Shown piece by piece: positions 18,992-28,578 of a stretch of DNA of 64,000 bases; position 1 is the stretch's first letter, and every line of letters begins with the position of its first letter. The notes under the pieces are model-generated. The model searched no databases, had not been told where the DNA came from, and saw only the letters and a program-made list of their open reading frames with translations. This stretch comes from Sphingomonas sp. (lineage in GTDB: Bacteria > Pseudomonadota > Alphaproteobacteria > Sphingomonadales > Sphingomonadaceae): assembly GCF_017744835.1 (NCBI RefSeq), contig NZ_JAGIAM010000007.1:1-64000 (forward strand), written 5' to 3'. Made by a program: the position numbers and the translations under genes.

Positions 18992-19080
18992 CGCTCGATA
19001 CGTCGGAAAGGAACCGGCGCCCGCCCCGGACGGGCCGGCGCCGGTAATCACAGTCGGATCAGCGTTCGCTGACGCGCTGA

Positions 19081-19389
19081 TCAGTTGCGCGGCCGCTTGG
19101 CCTGGTTTTCCTTCTCGCGGATGCGCTGCTCGATGCCGTCGACGCGACCATTGAGCTGGTCGATGCGCTGGCTGTTGTTGCGGGCCTGGCCCGACGCCGC
19201 CTGCGCTTCCGCCAGCGCGGCCTTGGCCGTGCCGTCGGTCTCCTGCACCTTCGCCTCCAGCGTGTCGACACGCTGACCGACGAGCGCGACCTGCTCTCGC
19301 ACGAAGCCCTTGGTGGCACAGCCGCTCAAGCCGACGGCGCCGACCACGAGCACGACAACAGGGGCAAGTTTCGTTACGAACGGGGACAT
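19081..19389 (-). CDS. small coiled-coil outer-membrane lipoprotein (Lpp-like)
   Basis: 102 residues with signal peptide and lipobox LSGC (lipidated Cys24). The mature part is a continuous alpha-helix with heptads (QVALVGQRVDTLEAKVQETD; RIDQLNGRVDGIEQRI) of alternating charged and Ala faces. Overall design resembles Braun's lipoprotein or Pal-associated Lpp proteins. It ends QAKRPRN without the terminal Lys of E. coli Lpp, so covalent attachment would have to use an internal Lys or the protein is free. An inverted repeat GATCAGCG/CGCTGATC (about 19058-19082) overlaps its stop. Confidence 0.75.
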   Translation of the reverse strand: MSPFVTKLAPVVVLVVGAVGLSGCATKGFVREQVALVGQRVDTLEAKVQETDGTAKAALAEAQAASGQARNNSQRIDQLNGRVDGIEQRIREKENQAKRPRN

Positions 19390-19764
19390 CGCAATCTTCC
19401 AATGGTTAACGACCCGTCACAACCAAGCGGAGCGCCGGGAGGGCGACAATGGCGATTCTGTCCGGCCGTGCATTCCCTCCGGTGAGTAGATGATGCTGGA
19501 GCGCTTTTACCCGCGAAAATAGCGACAAAGCGCTCGTCGGCACGCTCAACCGCCGGCAGGCAGCGCCAGCGGCTGGGCTTCTCGAGCGTGCCGCGAACCG
19601 CGAGCGGGGAGGGAGGGGGCGATCAGCGCCAGCCCGGCCCTGCCTGCATGATTGCAAGCCCCATGGCATTCCCCTCCGTTCGCGGAGGATCATGCGCGCG
19701 CCGCCAATAAAGAAAGGGCCGGGATCGCTCCCGGCCCTTTCGCTTACTTGTCCTGGGACAGGGT
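19390..19764. other. intergenic region upstream of lipoprotein, downstream of rplA
   Basis: 375 bases holding the rplA terminator (19713-19740) and presumably the promoter of the Lpp-like gene, for which I see no clear hexamers. No gene is supported. Confidence 0.5.
19713..19740 (-). terminator. rplKA terminator
   Basis: Perfect 12-bp stem AAAGGGCCGGGA / TCCCGGCCCTTT (19713-19724 with 19729-19740) and loop TCGC. On the minus strand it is followed by CTTTATT. It lies 24 bases after rplA. Confidence 0.9.
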
Positions 19765-20457
19765 TCAGGCGGTCGCCACTTCGGCGACGTCCACCTTCAC
19801 GCCCGGACCCATCGTCGACGAAAGCGCGACCTTCTTCAGGTACTTGCCCTTGGCGCCCGACGGCTTGGCCTTGACCACCGCGTCGACCAGCGCGTCGAAG
19901 TTCGCGCGCAGGTCCTCGGCCGGGAACGACGCCTTGCCGATGCCCGAGTGGATGATGCCCGCCTTCTCGACGCGATACTCGACCTGACCACCCTTGGCGG
20001 CCTTGACGGCCTCGCCGACGTTCATGGTCACGGTGCCGAGCTTCGGGTTCGGCATCAGGCCCTTCGGACCCAGCACCTTACCGAGGCGGCCGACCAGGCC
20101 CATCATGTCCGGGGTGGCGATGCAGCGATCGAAGTCGATCTTGCCGCCCTGGATGGCTTCCATCAGGTCCTCGGCGCCGACGACGTCCGCGCCAGCGGCA
20201 GTCGCTTCGTCGGCCTTGGCGCCGCGGGCGAACACGCCGACGCGCACGGTCTTGCCGGTGCCCTTGGGGAGAGTCACGACGCCGCGGACCATCTGGTCGG
20301 CGTGGCGCGGATCGACGCCCAGGTTGAGCGCGACTTCGACGGTCTCGTCGAACTTGCTGGTCGCGTTCGCCTTCACGATCGCGATCGCCTCGTCCACGCC
20401 GTGCAGCTTCTCGCTGTCGACGGTCCAGGTCTTCTGCTTCTTGGTCAGCTTAGCCAT
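19765..20457 (-). CDS. rplA: 50S ribosomal protein L1
   Basis: 230 residues, [20 protein letters not shown] through [10 protein letters not shown], with the L1 signature near [18 protein letters not shown]. It binds 23S rRNA at the L1 stalk and in many bacteria represses its own operon. Four bases separate it from rplK upstream. A terminator follows, so rplJ 6.6 kb away is not co-transcribed. Confidence 0.98.
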   Translation of the reverse strand: MAKLTKKQKTWTVDSEKLHGVDEAIAIVKANATSKFDETVEVALNLGVDPRHADQMVRGVVTLPKGTGKTVRVGVFARGAKADEATAAGADVVGAEDLMEAIQGGKIDFDRCIATPDMMGLVGRLGKVLGPKGLMPNPKLGTVTMNVGEAVKAAKGGQVEYRVEKAGIIHSGIGKASFPAEDLRANFDALVDAVVKAKPSGAKGKYLKKVALSSTMGPGVKVDVAEVATA

Positions 20458-20461
20458 CGTG

Positions 20462-20893
20462 TCAGCCCTCCACCACTTCGAGGCCCATCGCGCGGGCGGA
20501 GCCTTCGATGATCTTGGTCGCTGCCTCGATGTCGTTGGCGTTCAGGTCCTTCATCTTGATCTGGGCGATCTCGCTCAGCTGCGAGCGCTTGATCTTGCCC
20601 GCGCTCACCTTGCCCGGCTCCTTCGAGCCCGACTTCAGGTTGACGGCCTTCTTGATCAGATAGGTCGCCGGCGGGGTCTTGGTCTCGAACGAGAACGAAC
20701 GGTCCGCATAGACGGTGATGACGGTGGGAAGGGGCGTGCCCTTCTCGGTGTCGCCGGTCTGCGCGTTGAACGCCTTGCAGAATTCCATGATGTTCACGCC
20801 GCGCTGACCCAGGGCAGGGCCGATCGGAGGCGAGGGATTTGCGGCGCCGGCGGGCACCTGCAGCTTGATATAGCCGGTAATCTTCTTTGCCAT
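20462..20893 (-). CDS. rplK: 50S ribosomal protein L11
   Basis: 143 residues, [20 protein letters not shown] through MGLEVVEG, full length. It includes the Pro-rich GTPase-centre segment [20 protein letters not shown]. First gene of an rplK-rplA unit. The leader (20894-21070) contains a GCTCGAATCGAGC palindrome near 20967-20979. Confidence 0.98.
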   Translation of the reverse strand: MAKKITGYIKLQVPAGAANPSPPIGPALGQRGVNIMEFCKAFNAQTGDTEKGTPLPTVITVYADRSFSFETKTPPATYLIKKAVNLKSGSKEPGKVSAGKIKRSQLSEIAQIKMKDLNANDIEAATKIIEGSARAMGLEVVEG

Positions 20894-21076
20894 GTCACTC
20901 TCTTTCCGGAGCGCGCGGGCGAAGCCGCGGGCCCCTGATCAAGTTTAGCGGTACAGCCGGACACGCTCGAATCGAGCGGGCCCTCCCGCAGGGTTTCCAA
21001 CGCTGTGGCTTTGGAAGCGCGGGCCCTTAGCCCAGTTGCGCCGCGATGGCAACCTGCGGGCTCGCCACAAAAAAGA

Positions 21077-21103
21077 GGGGCGCGAGGGCATGGTTCGCGC
21101 CCC
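21077..21103 (-). terminator. terminator of the mechanosensitive channel gene
   Basis: Stem GGGGCGCGA (21077-21085) / TCGCGCCCC (21095-21103), followed on the minus strand by CTCTTTTTTG. This is a classic intrinsic terminator 22 bases past the stop. Confidence 0.88.
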
Positions 21104-21124
21104 AGTCTACGGGAACGGAGGGTG

Positions 21125-22318
21125 TCAGGCCAGCGGCGGCGGGGTGCGGTCCTTCTGCGCCGCGGCATCGAGCTGCTCGAGCTTGCGCTTGGCCCATTCG
21201 CGCCCGCCGAGCCCGAAGGCGAGCGCGCCCGCCACGGCACCGCCGACCACCAGCGCGGCGAAGGCGATCTGGACGATCTCCTCACCCACGCCCATGAACT
21301 GCAGCCCCATGAAGGTGAACAGCACGATCGCCGCCCATTTGACGATCGTCGCGGCCAACGGCGCCTCGCCGGTGCCCGAGATCAGCTTCTCGAGCAGCCG
21401 CGCCACCAGGAAGCCGAACAGCACCACCACCGCGCCGAAGATCACGTGCCCGCCGAGAGCCAGCACCTGGTCGAGGATCGCGGTTAGCTCGGGGAAGCCC
21501 AGCAGCCGCGTCGCCGCGATCGCGAAGAACAGGATGATCGCGATCTGCACCACGCGCACCAGCACGCCGGTCGCGGTGGTGCCGGAGGGGAGCACTTCCA
21601 CCGATTCGAGCGAACGGTCGACGCCGAGCCCCGGCAGCACTTCCTTCAGGATCTGCGCCACGAACACCGAGATCAGATAGCCGATCCCGAGCAGCACCGC
21701 CGCGCCCAGGATCCGCGGGATCGCCCCGAAGATGAGCTGCAGCATGTTGCTCGCGGGGCCGGAGATCGTCGCGATGTCGAGCGCCTCCAGCGCCGCGATC
21801 GCCACCGGCACGACGATCAGCACATAGACGATCGTTCCGATCGTTCGGCTGAGCGTCGTGTTGCCGGTCACCGTCTGGACGCCGCCGCGATTGACCCATT
21901 TGTCGAAGTCGACCGTCTGGAGCGCCGTCACCACGATGTCGCGGACGATCCGCGCCACCATCAGCCCGATGAAGAAGATCAGGCCTGCGCCGATCAGATT
22001 TGGGATGAAGGCCATGATGTTGTTGAGCAGCGTCTGCACCGGCCCCATCACGCCGCCCAGGTCGAACACCTGGAGCACGGCCAGCAGGCCCAGCAGCCAG
22101 ATCAGCAGGCTGACGATGCGGCCTAGGGAATGGCCGACCGTCGCGCCGCTCTCGGTGCCGCGCCGCAGCACCTTCACCTTGTCGACCAGCTTGGCGAACG
22201 CCCATTGCGCCGCCTTGGCCAGCGCCCAGGTCACCACAAGGATCAGTACTGCGATCCCGACCTTTTCGAGTATCTCCATCGTCAGACCCTGGTCGAAGCG
22301 ATAATCCACCGTCTGCAT
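21125..22318 (-). CDS. mechanosensitive-channel-type membrane protein with conserved TM-helix repeats (CmpX-like)
   Basis: 397 residues. At least ten hydrophobic helices are arranged as repeats with motifs NIMAFIPNLIGAGLIFFIGL, LIFGAIPRILGAAVLLGIGY and LGGHVIFGAVVVLFGFL. These are PF05552-type TM-helix repeats found in small-conductance mechanosensitive channels and CmpX. The C-terminus GALAFGLGGREWAKRKLEQL resembles the MscS pore-proximal segment. The start MQTVDYRFD has AGGAGATGGG upstream. Confidence 0.78.
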   Translation of the reverse strand: MQTVDYRFDQGLTMEILEKVGIAVLILVVTWALAKAAQWAFAKLVDKVKVLRRGTESGATVGHSLGRIVSLLIWLLGLLAVLQVFDLGGVMGPVQTLLNNIMAFIPNLIGAGLIFFIGLMVARIVRDIVVTALQTVDFDKWVNRGGVQTVTGNTTLSRTIGTIVYVLIVVPVAIAALEALDIATISGPASNMLQLIFGAIPRILGAAVLLGIGYLISVFVAQILKEVLPGLGVDRSLESVEVLPSGTTATGVLVRVVQIAIILFFAIAATRLLGFPELTAILDQVLALGGHVIFGAVVVLFGFLVARLLEKLISGTGEAPLAATIVKWAAIVLFTFMGLQFMGVGEEIVQIAFAALVVGGAVAGALAFGLGGREWAKRKLEQLDAAAQKDRTPPPLA

Positions 22319-22677
22319 CGTCCCATCTCCTTCAGTCGAGGGAACTAGAGCCGGGCGCGCGCGGGCGCGTCCCTCAGTCGTCTGCAATGCGGCGGGGACT
22401 ATGCTTGCCCGCTCCGTCCGGCGTCAATTTGCACGGTGTAAATTGGTGTAACCCGCGCGACTGGTGCGGAGCATATCACGAACGCTTCGCTGTGCGGCAT
22501 CGATTGTTTGCAATCGCCCTCGGTTCGTCGCCTGTTCGGACAAGTGCTTGCCGGACAGAATCCTGCGCCATGCCCGTGGCGCATGGCTTTTGCCGACAAT
22601 GCATTGGACGTCGGCGGGCGCGCCTCGCACAGTGCATCGCCTCGCCGGTGCCGGCGACCAGTTCAAGGGGAGCCTGC
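22319..22677. other. divergent intergenic region
   Basis: 359 bases between the minus-strand channel and the plus-strand oxidoreductase. The direct repeat GGTGTAAATTGGTGTAACC near 22435-22453 is the only notable structure. The in-frame ORF extension upstream of 22678 has no coding look. Confidence 0.45.
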
Positions 22678-23811
22678 GTGACCGAAGCCGTCGATATTCT
22701 TGTCATCGGCGGCGGCATCGCCGGCCTGTCCTGCGCCGCGCGGCTGGCAGGGCACGCGTCGGTTGTCGTGCTCGAGCGTGAGGATGCGCTCGGCTATCAT
22801 TCGTCGGGGCGTAGCGCGACCTGGCTGCACCTCGGCATCGGCACCCCGCTGGTGCGTGCGCTGACCATGGCGAGCGCGCCCGCCTTCGCCGAGCCGCCCG
22901 CCGACCCGGAACACCCGCCACTGTCCTCCGCCCATCCGGCGCTGTTCATCGCGCGGGAGAGCGAGCTCGACCAGCTTGCGACGCTCGAGCGCGGGATGCG
23001 CAGCGTCTCGCAAAATGTCCGCCACCTCGAAGGCAGCGAGCTCACCGACCGCGTTCCGGTGCTGCGCGTCGGCGGCGAGCATTTCGTCCAGGGCGTCTGC
23101 GACGAGGGCGCGCGCCGCATCGATTCGCACGCGCTGCTCCAGTCGCACACCCGCGCGATCGCTGCGCAGGGCGGCAAGATCGTGACCGGCGCTGAGGTGC
23201 TCGCCATCCGCCGCGCAGGCGAGCGCTGGGTGGTCGACACGCCCTCGGCGAGCTGGTCCGCACGGACGATCGTCAATGCCGCGGGCGCCTGGGCGGACCG
23301 CGTCGCCGAGGCGGCGGGCGTTCGTCCGCTGGGCCTGCAGCCGATGCGCCGGACGATCATCGGCTTCGACGCGCCCGAGGGGCAGGCAGTTGACAACTGG
23401 CCCTTCCTCAAGACGGTGATCGACGACGGCTTCTACATGCTCCCCGACGCCGGCAAGCTGCTCGCCTCGCCGATGGACGTGACGCCGACCGATCCGGCTG
23501 ACGCCCAGCCCGAGGAGATCGACGTGGCGACCGCGGCCTGGCGCGTCGAGGAAGCGACCACGATCGCAGTCCGCCGCATCGCCGCGCGCTGGGCCGGGCT
23601 GCGGTCCTTCTTCCCCGACGGCAATCCTGCGGTGGGTTACGACGCCGCGGCGGAGGGATTCTTCTGGCTGGCGGGGCAGGGCGGGGCAGGCCTGCAGACC
23701 TCGCCCGCGCTTTCCGCGGCCGCTGCAGCGCTGGTCCTTCGCCAGCCATGGCCCGAACCGCTCGCGGAAATGGGGATCGACGCGGCGACGCTCTCGCCTG
23801 CGCGGCTCTGA
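22678..23811 (+). CDS. FAD-dependent amine/D-amino-acid dehydrogenase (DadA/DauA-like)
   Basis: 377 residues from a GTG start with RBS AAGGGGAG. The dinucleotide-binding motif VIGGGIAGLSCAARLAG is at the N-terminus. The second FAD contact is NAAGAWADRVAEAAGV, and the C-terminal FAD loop is AGQGGAGLQTSPALS. The overall DAO fold is closest in feel to D-arginine dehydrogenases (YHSSGRSA near residue 40). Predicted to oxidise D-amino acids to 2-oxo acids. It is 34 bp upstream of a DmpA-type peptidase, suggesting joint use of D-configured peptides. Confidence 0.82.
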   Translation: MTEAVDILVIGGGIAGLSCAARLAGHASVVVLEREDALGYHSSGRSATWLHLGIGTPLVRALTMASAPAFAEPPADPEHPPLSSAHPALFIARESELDQLATLERGMRSVSQNVRHLEGSELTDRVPVLRVGGEHFVQGVCDEGARRIDSHALLQSHTRAIAAQGGKIVTGAEVLAIRRAGERWVVDTPSASWSARTIVNAAGAWADRVAEAAGVRPLGLQPMRRTIIGFDAPEGQAVDNWPFLKTVIDDGFYMLPDAGKLLASPMDVTPTDPADAQPEEIDVATAAWRVEEATTIAVRRIAARWAGLRSFFPDGNPAVGYDAAAEGFFWLAGQGGAGLQTSPALSAAAAALVLRQPWPEPLAEMGIDAATLSPARL

Positions 23812-23845
23812 GCGGGCGCTTTTGAAGCACATGGGGGAGGGACGG

Positions 23846-24967
23846 ATGAGACTGAGCAGAGTGATCGCGGGGGTGGGCCTTCTGACGCTGGCATCGGCGG
23901 CGCCTGCCGGGCAGCGGGCGCGAGAGGCGGGGGTCGTGATCGGCGTCCTGCCGACCGGCCCGCTCAATGCGATCACGGATGTCGCTGGCGTCCGCGTCGG
24001 CCAAGTCACGATCGAGGAAGGCAAGGATGTCCACACCGGCGTCACTGCGATCCTCCCCCATGGCGGCAACGTCTTCCGCTCGCGCGTGCCGGCCGGCTTC
24101 GTCGCGTTCAATGCGTTCGGGAAGTTTGCCGGCTCGACCCAGGTCGTCGAGCTGGGCGAAGTCGAGACGCCGATTCTTCTCACCAACACGCTCAACGTGC
24201 CCGAAGCGATGGCGGCATCGGTCGAATGGACGCTGGCGCAGCCCGGCAACGAAGCGGTGCGTTCGGTCAATGCCGTGGTTGGGGAGACCAACGACGGGCT
24301 GCTCAACGACATCCGCCGCCGCCGGGTGACGATCGCCGATGCCCTGCGCGCGATCGAGAGCGCGAGGGGCGGTGCGGTGGCGGAAGGACCGGTCGGCGCG
24401 GGCACCGGCACGGTGGCCTTCGGTTTCAAGGGCGGCATCGGCACCGCCTCACGCAAGCTGCCGGCGTCGCTGGGGGGATGGACCCTGGGCGTGCTCGTCC
24501 AGACCAACTATGGCGGCGTGCTGAGCATCGCGGGCGTGCCCGTCGGTATCAACCTGGGACGCTACGAGTTCAAGGACGCCGTCGAGCGCAGGAGCGCCGA
24601 CGGCTCGGTCGTGGTGGTGATCGCGACCGACGCGCCGGTCTCGGACCGCAACCTCCGCCGCATCGCCGAGCGCGCCTTCATCGGAATCGGCCGGACGGGC
24701 TCGTCCTTCTCGAACGGATCGGGCGACTATGCGATCGCCTTCTCGACCAACCCTGCCGTGCGGCGCGAGGAAGGGAGCGCGGCGCCGCTGCAGGTGACCG
24801 ACCTGCGCAACGAGGCGCTGTCTCCGCTGTTCCAGGCTGTTGCGGAGGCGGCCGAGGAAGCCGTGATCAACTCGCTGTTCGCCGGCAAGACGGTAGTCGG
24901 CCACCGGGGCACCGTGGAGCGCCTCCCCGTGGAGGCTGTCCTGCCTTCGATCGCACGGCGGCACTAG
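23846..24967 (+). CDS. P1-family N-terminal-nucleophile aminopeptidase (DmpA/BapA type)
   Basis: 373 residues with a signal peptide (about 1-22), so the enzyme is exported. DmpA-family enzymes self-cleave before a Ser and then release D-Ala, L- or beta-amino acids from peptides, esters or amides. The cleavage motif DGS falls at Gly253-Ser254, close to Gly249-Ser250 in DmpA as I recall it. Other conserved parts are LTNTLNVPEA, VGETNDGLLND, GFKGGIGTASR, IATDAPVSDRNLRRIAERA and GSGDYAIAFST. The start ATG at 23846 follows GGGAGGGACGG. Confidence 0.9.
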   Translation: MRLSRVIAGVGLLTLASAAPAGQRAREAGVVIGVLPTGPLNAITDVAGVRVGQVTIEEGKDVHTGVTAILPHGGNVFRSRVPAGFVAFNAFGKFAGSTQVVELGEVETPILLTNTLNVPEAMAASVEWTLAQPGNEAVRSVNAVVGETNDGLLNDIRRRRVTIADALRAIESARGGAVAEGPVGAGTGTVAFGFKGGIGTASRKLPASLGGWTLGVLVQTNYGGVLSIAGVPVGINLGRYEFKDAVERRSADGSVVVVIATDAPVSDRNLRRIAERAFIGIGRTGSSFSNGSGDYAIAFSTNPAVRREEGSAAPLQVTDLRNEALSPLFQAVAEAAEEAVINSLFAGKTVVGHRGTVERLPVEAVLPSIARRH

Positions 24968-24974
24968 GAGGCAA

Positions 24975-27482
24975 TCAAGGGATCGCCGCCTTGACCGGCA
25001 GCTTCTCCGACGCCTCGGCGATTGCGCGCGCCAGGTGGACCTGGTTGAACGGCTTGCCGAGGCGGATGACGTCCCCGCCGAGTCCCTCCATTCCCTCGCC
25101 ATATCCGCTCGCGACGATGATCGGGACGTCCGATCCGGTGCCGCGGATCGCCTCGATCAACTCGGCGCCGGTCATGCCCGGCATGGCCTGGTCGGTAATC
25201 ACCACGTCGATGCTGTTGTCCGTCAGGAATTTGTCGATCGCCTCCGCGCCCGAATCCGCCTCGACGACCTTGTGTCCCAGATCTTCGAGCAGCGCCGCGA
25301 CGTTCATCAGGATGAGCGGATCGTCGTCCACGACCAGAACGGTCAGGCGCGATATTTTCGGCGCCATCTCCTCGGGCGCCTCCGGTTCGGCACCGGCCTT
25401 TTCCGTCTCCGCGACCGGCAGCCACAGCACGGCGCGAGTCCCTTCGCCGACGGCGCTCAGCAGCTCGAATGCGCCACCGGACTGATGCGCCATGCCGTGC
25501 ACCATCGGTAGGCCGAGGCCCGTTCCCTTGCCCACGCCTTTGGTGGTGAAGAAGGGCTCGGTGGCCCGCCGCAGGGTCTCCTCGTCCATGCCGCTCCCCT
25601 TGTCGGCAACGACGAGGCGGACGTAGCTTCCTGCGTTCAACCTGGGGTGACCGTCAGCCACATCCTCCCGCGTCGCCGACACCACGATCGGACCACCCGA
25701 AGGCGTCGCGTCGCGGGCGTTCACGATCAGGTTGAGCAGCGCCATTTCGAGTTGGTTGGCATCCGCCTTTACCCGGGGAAGGCCGATGGGAAGATTGGTC
25801 GATATCGGCCATTCGGTGCCGATCGAGCGCTGAACAAGGTCCCCCATCCCGCTGAGCAGCTGCGAGAGGTCGACCTTGCCCATCTTGAGGTCCTGGCGGC
25901 GGGCGAACGCCAGCATCCGCTGCGTCAGGGTTGCGCCGCGCTGCGCACCCTGGATGGCGTTATCGAGGAAGCGTTGGGTGAGTGGGTCTTCGGGGATCCG
26001 CTTGCGCAGCAGGTCCAGGCTGCTGAGCACCGCCATCAGCAGATTGTTGAAGTCGTGCGCGATGCCGCCGGTCAGCTGGCCGATCGCTTCCATCTTCTGC
26101 GACTGGAACAGCGCCTCGCGTGCCTGTTCCAGCTCGAGTTGCGTGGCTTCGCGCTCGGTGACGTCGCGCGTGATCTTGGCGAAGCCGATCGGCTTGCCCG
26201 CGTCATCGCGAATGGCGTCGATGACGACGCTCGCCCGGAAACGCTCGCCATCCTTGCGGACCCGCCATCCCTCGGCAAGGAAGCGGCCCTCGCGTCGTGC
26301 TGTCTCCAGCGCGTGGGCCGGCTCGCCGCGGGCTCGGTCCTCCTCGGTGTAGAAGCGAGAGAAATGCTCGCCAATGATCTCCTCGGGCTCGTAACCCTTG
26401 ATGCGGCGCGCGCCTTCGTTCCAGCTCGAGACGTGCCCTTCGAGATCGATCATGTAGATGGCATAGTCCGTCACGCCCTGGACCAGGTGACGGAACTGCT
26501 TTTCGCTTTCGCTCAGCGCCTGTTCGGCCAGGCGCCGCTCGGTGACATTGGCCAGCGCGCCGCTGAACTGCGCCGAGATCAGCCGCGCGATGTTCAGGAC
26601 GTCCGGATCGTCGGGGCGATAGGGATTGAGGCCGAGCACGAGCGTTCCCAGCGGCGCCTCGCCCACCGGGCCCGGTACCGCTATCGCAATGGCTTGGCGC
26701 GGTGCCCGGTCCCAGTCGCCGGTCGGCCAAGGATGGTCCTCGGGCAGGGTTAGGAGCGTTCCCGCGGGATCGGCGTCGAACCCCGAAATGGCGTCGATGG
26801 CCGGAATCAGCGACGGGTCGGTCGCGTAAGCGGTGTCGTCCGGATGCTCGTCGTCGAGCAATCGCAGGGCGGCAAAGGGGAAGTCGCGGCGATTGGCGGC
26901 GAACACAGACCGTGCGGCGTCCAGGATCATCGAGGTGTCGGCGGCGCCCACCAATGCCGCACCCAAATGCCGCAACGTTTCCAGCCGCCGCTCGGTGATG
27001 ACCTTCTCGGTTTCCTCGGTGACGATGCAGAGCAACCCCCCGACCGAGCCGTCGGCCTCGTGCAGCGGGCTGTACGAAAAGCTGTGATAGGTCTCTTCCG
27101 GATATCCGTTGCGCTCGAGCAGAAGGCGCAACGCCTTGTTCCAGGTCGCCTCTCCGGCCCAGACGCTCTCCACCTGGTCGGTTAGTTCGTCGTAGATTTC
27201 GGACCAGACCTCGCGGAAGGGCCGCCCGAACATGGCGGGGTGTTTGAGGCCGAGCGTCGGGATGTAGGCGTCGTTGTAAAAGAAGCACAGGTCAGGGCCC
27301 CAGCCGAGCCACATCTCGAAACGCGACGTCAGCAGCATCCGCATCGGGATCTTCAGCGCATCCGACCATTGCCGCGGATCGCCGAGCGGCGAAGACGACC
27401 AATCATGGCGCCGCATGACCCCGGCCATCTCGCTGGAGCCGGGGAATATGTCGGTCAGGTCCTCGCCTGAATTTACGTCCAT
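24975..27482 (-). CDS. hybrid sensor histidine kinase with C-terminal receiver
   Basis: Soluble kinase of about 835 residues with no membrane segment. Order: N-terminal PAS-like domain (to about 160), GAF-like domain (about 170-310), PAS (about 320-440, [19 protein letters not shown]), HisKA with the H-box [11 protein letters not shown] near 465, HATPase with [13 protein letters not shown], and a receiver with VVDDDP and phospho-acceptor Asp in [10 protein letters not shown]. This layout is common in FixL-like/blue-light-type alphaproteobacterial kinases; the signal is unknown. ATG 27482 has GGGGGGAGG just upstream; a TTG at 27494 is in frame. It converges on the DmpA gene, 7 bp apart. Confidence 0.92.
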   Translation of the reverse strand: MDVNSGEDLTDIFPGSSEMAGVMRRHDWSSSPLGDPRQWSDALKIPMRMLLTSRFEMWLGWGPDLCFFYNDAYIPTLGLKHPAMFGRPFREVWSEIYDELTDQVESVWAGEATWNKALRLLLERNGYPEETYHSFSYSPLHEADGSVGGLLCIVTEETEKVITERRLETLRHLGAALVGAADTSMILDAARSVFAANRRDFPFAALRLLDDEHPDDTAYATDPSLIPAIDAISGFDADPAGTLLTLPEDHPWPTGDWDRAPRQAIAIAVPGPVGEAPLGTLVLGLNPYRPDDPDVLNIARLISAQFSGALANVTERRLAEQALSESEKQFRHLVQGVTDYAIYMIDLEGHVSSWNEGARRIKGYEPEEIIGEHFSRFYTEEDRARGEPAHALETARREGRFLAEGWRVRKDGERFRASVVIDAIRDDAGKPIGFAKITRDVTEREATQLELEQAREALFQSQKMEAIGQLTGGIAHDFNNLLMAVLSSLDLLRKRIPEDPLTQRFLDNAIQGAQRGATLTQRMLAFARRQDLKMGKVDLSQLLSGMGDLVQRSIGTEWPISTNLPIGLPRVKADANQLEMALLNLIVNARDATPSGGPIVVSATREDVADGHPRLNAGSYVRLVVADKGSGMDEETLRRATEPFFTTKGVGKGTGLGLPMVHGMAHQSGGAFELLSAVGEGTRAVLWLPVAETEKAGAEPEAPEEMAPKISRLTVLVVDDDPLILMNVAALLEDLGHKVVEADSGAEAIDKFLTDNSIDVVITDQAMPGMTGAELIEAIRGTGSDVPIIVASGYGEGMEGLGGDVIRLGKPFNQVHLARAIAEASEKLPVKAAIP

Positions 27483-27619
27483 TCCTCCCCCCAAGATCGT
27501 GATTCGATCCCAACGCGCACCGCGTCATTTGGATGCGAACGCCGGCCCATAGCGCATATTCCGGCATTGGATGTTTCCGCGGTTGCCGCGAAGGGTGGGC
27601 GATCGTCCCAAAAGCAGAA

Positions 27620-27645
27620 AGGCCGGAGCGTCTCCGCCCCGGCCT
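27620..27645 (-). terminator. nusG terminator
   Basis: An 11-bp stem with one G-T wobble (27620-27630 with 27635-27645) and a GAGA-type tetraloop, followed by TTTCTGCTTTT on the minus strand. It lies 26 bases after nusG. Confidence 0.82.
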
Positions 27646-27671
27646 CTCGAAACCCAATCTCTTGCGAGCAA

Positions 27672-28211
27672 TCACTTCACGCGTTCGACGTCCTCGAACC
27701 CCAGCTCCAGCGGGGTGGCGCGGCCGAAGATCGAGATCGAGACCTTCACGCGGCTCTTGTCGTAGTCGAGCTCCTCGACCACGCCGGTGAAGGTCGCGAA
27801 GTTGCCGCTGGTCACCTTCACCGTGTCGCCGATGTCGTAATCGACCTTGACCTTGGTCTTGGGCGCGGCGGAGGCGGCCTCGTCCTTGGTGTTGAGGATG
27901 CGCGCGGCCTCGGCCTCGCTGATCGGCTGCGGCTTGCCCGACGAGCCCAGGAAGCCCGTCACCTTCGGGGTGTTTTTCACGAGGTGATAAACGTCGTCGT
28001 TCATCTCGAGCTTGGCGAGGACATAGCCCGGGAAGAACTTGCGCTCGGACTGGATCTTCTTGCCGCGGCGGACCTCGGTCACCGTCTCGGTCGGCACCTC
28101 GACGGCCTCGACGAGACGGTCGAGCCCCATGCGGGTCGCGTCGGCCAGGATCTGGTCGCGGACCTTGCCCTCGAAGCCCGAGTAGGCGTGGATGATGTAC
28201 CAGCGCGCCAT
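27672..28211 (-). CDS. nusG: transcription termination/antitermination factor NusG
   Basis: 179 residues, MARWYIIHAYSGFEGKVRDQ through ELGFEDVERVK. The NGN domain is followed by a KOW domain (DTVKVTSGNFATFTGVVEEL). It couples RNA polymerase to Rho or to the ribosome. It follows secE by 21 bp, the usual pair, but is terminated here rather than running into rplK. Confidence 0.98.
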   Translation of the reverse strand: MARWYIIHAYSGFEGKVRDQILADATRMGLDRLVEAVEVPTETVTEVRRGKKIQSERKFFPGYVLAKLEMNDDVYHLVKNTPKVTGFLGSSGKPQPISEAEAARILNTKDEAASAAPKTKVKVDYDIGDTVKVTSGNFATFTGVVEELDYDKSRVKVSISIFGRATPLELGFEDVERVK

Positions 28212-28232
28212 TGTCTGTCCCTTGTTCTGTTC

Positions 28233-28430
28233 TTATCGGGCGAGGCTGAGCAGGAAGCGCACGATCGCATCGAAGATCGCGTCCACGCCCAGGAAGAAGA
28301 CGCCGAGCAGGCTCGCCATGATCAGCACCATGATGCCGGTCATGATCGTCTCCTTGCGCGTCGGCCAGGTGATCTTGCCGGTCTCGGCCCGCACCTGGTT
28401 GATGAACTGCATCGGACTGGTCTTCGCCAC
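28233..28430 (-). CDS. secE: preprotein translocase subunit SecE
   Basis: 65 residues from a GTG start: (M)AKTSPMQFINQVRAETGK, then ITWPTRKETI, then one membrane segment (MVLIMASLLGVFFLGVDAIF). The single-TM length is the short SecE form of most bacteria. The upstream ORF extension to 28520 is rejected because it has no SecE similarity and the GTG has a GAGGCGAG element upstream. Confidence 0.95.
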   Translation of the reverse strand: MAKTSPMQFINQVRAETGKITWPTRKETIMTGIMVLIMASLLGVFFLGVDAIFDAIVRFLLSLAR

Positions 28431-28578
28431 GGCGGCTCGCCTCGCATGAAAAACGGTTTTGCCGAAGCGGGGCATAGGTCCGCTGCCGCTCCCTAGCAAG
28501 GGACCGGCGCGTTCCATCACCGCTGTCGGAATGGGTCAGCTATCTAGCGACGAAGCCCGGGCAAGGCAAGCGCCGCAC

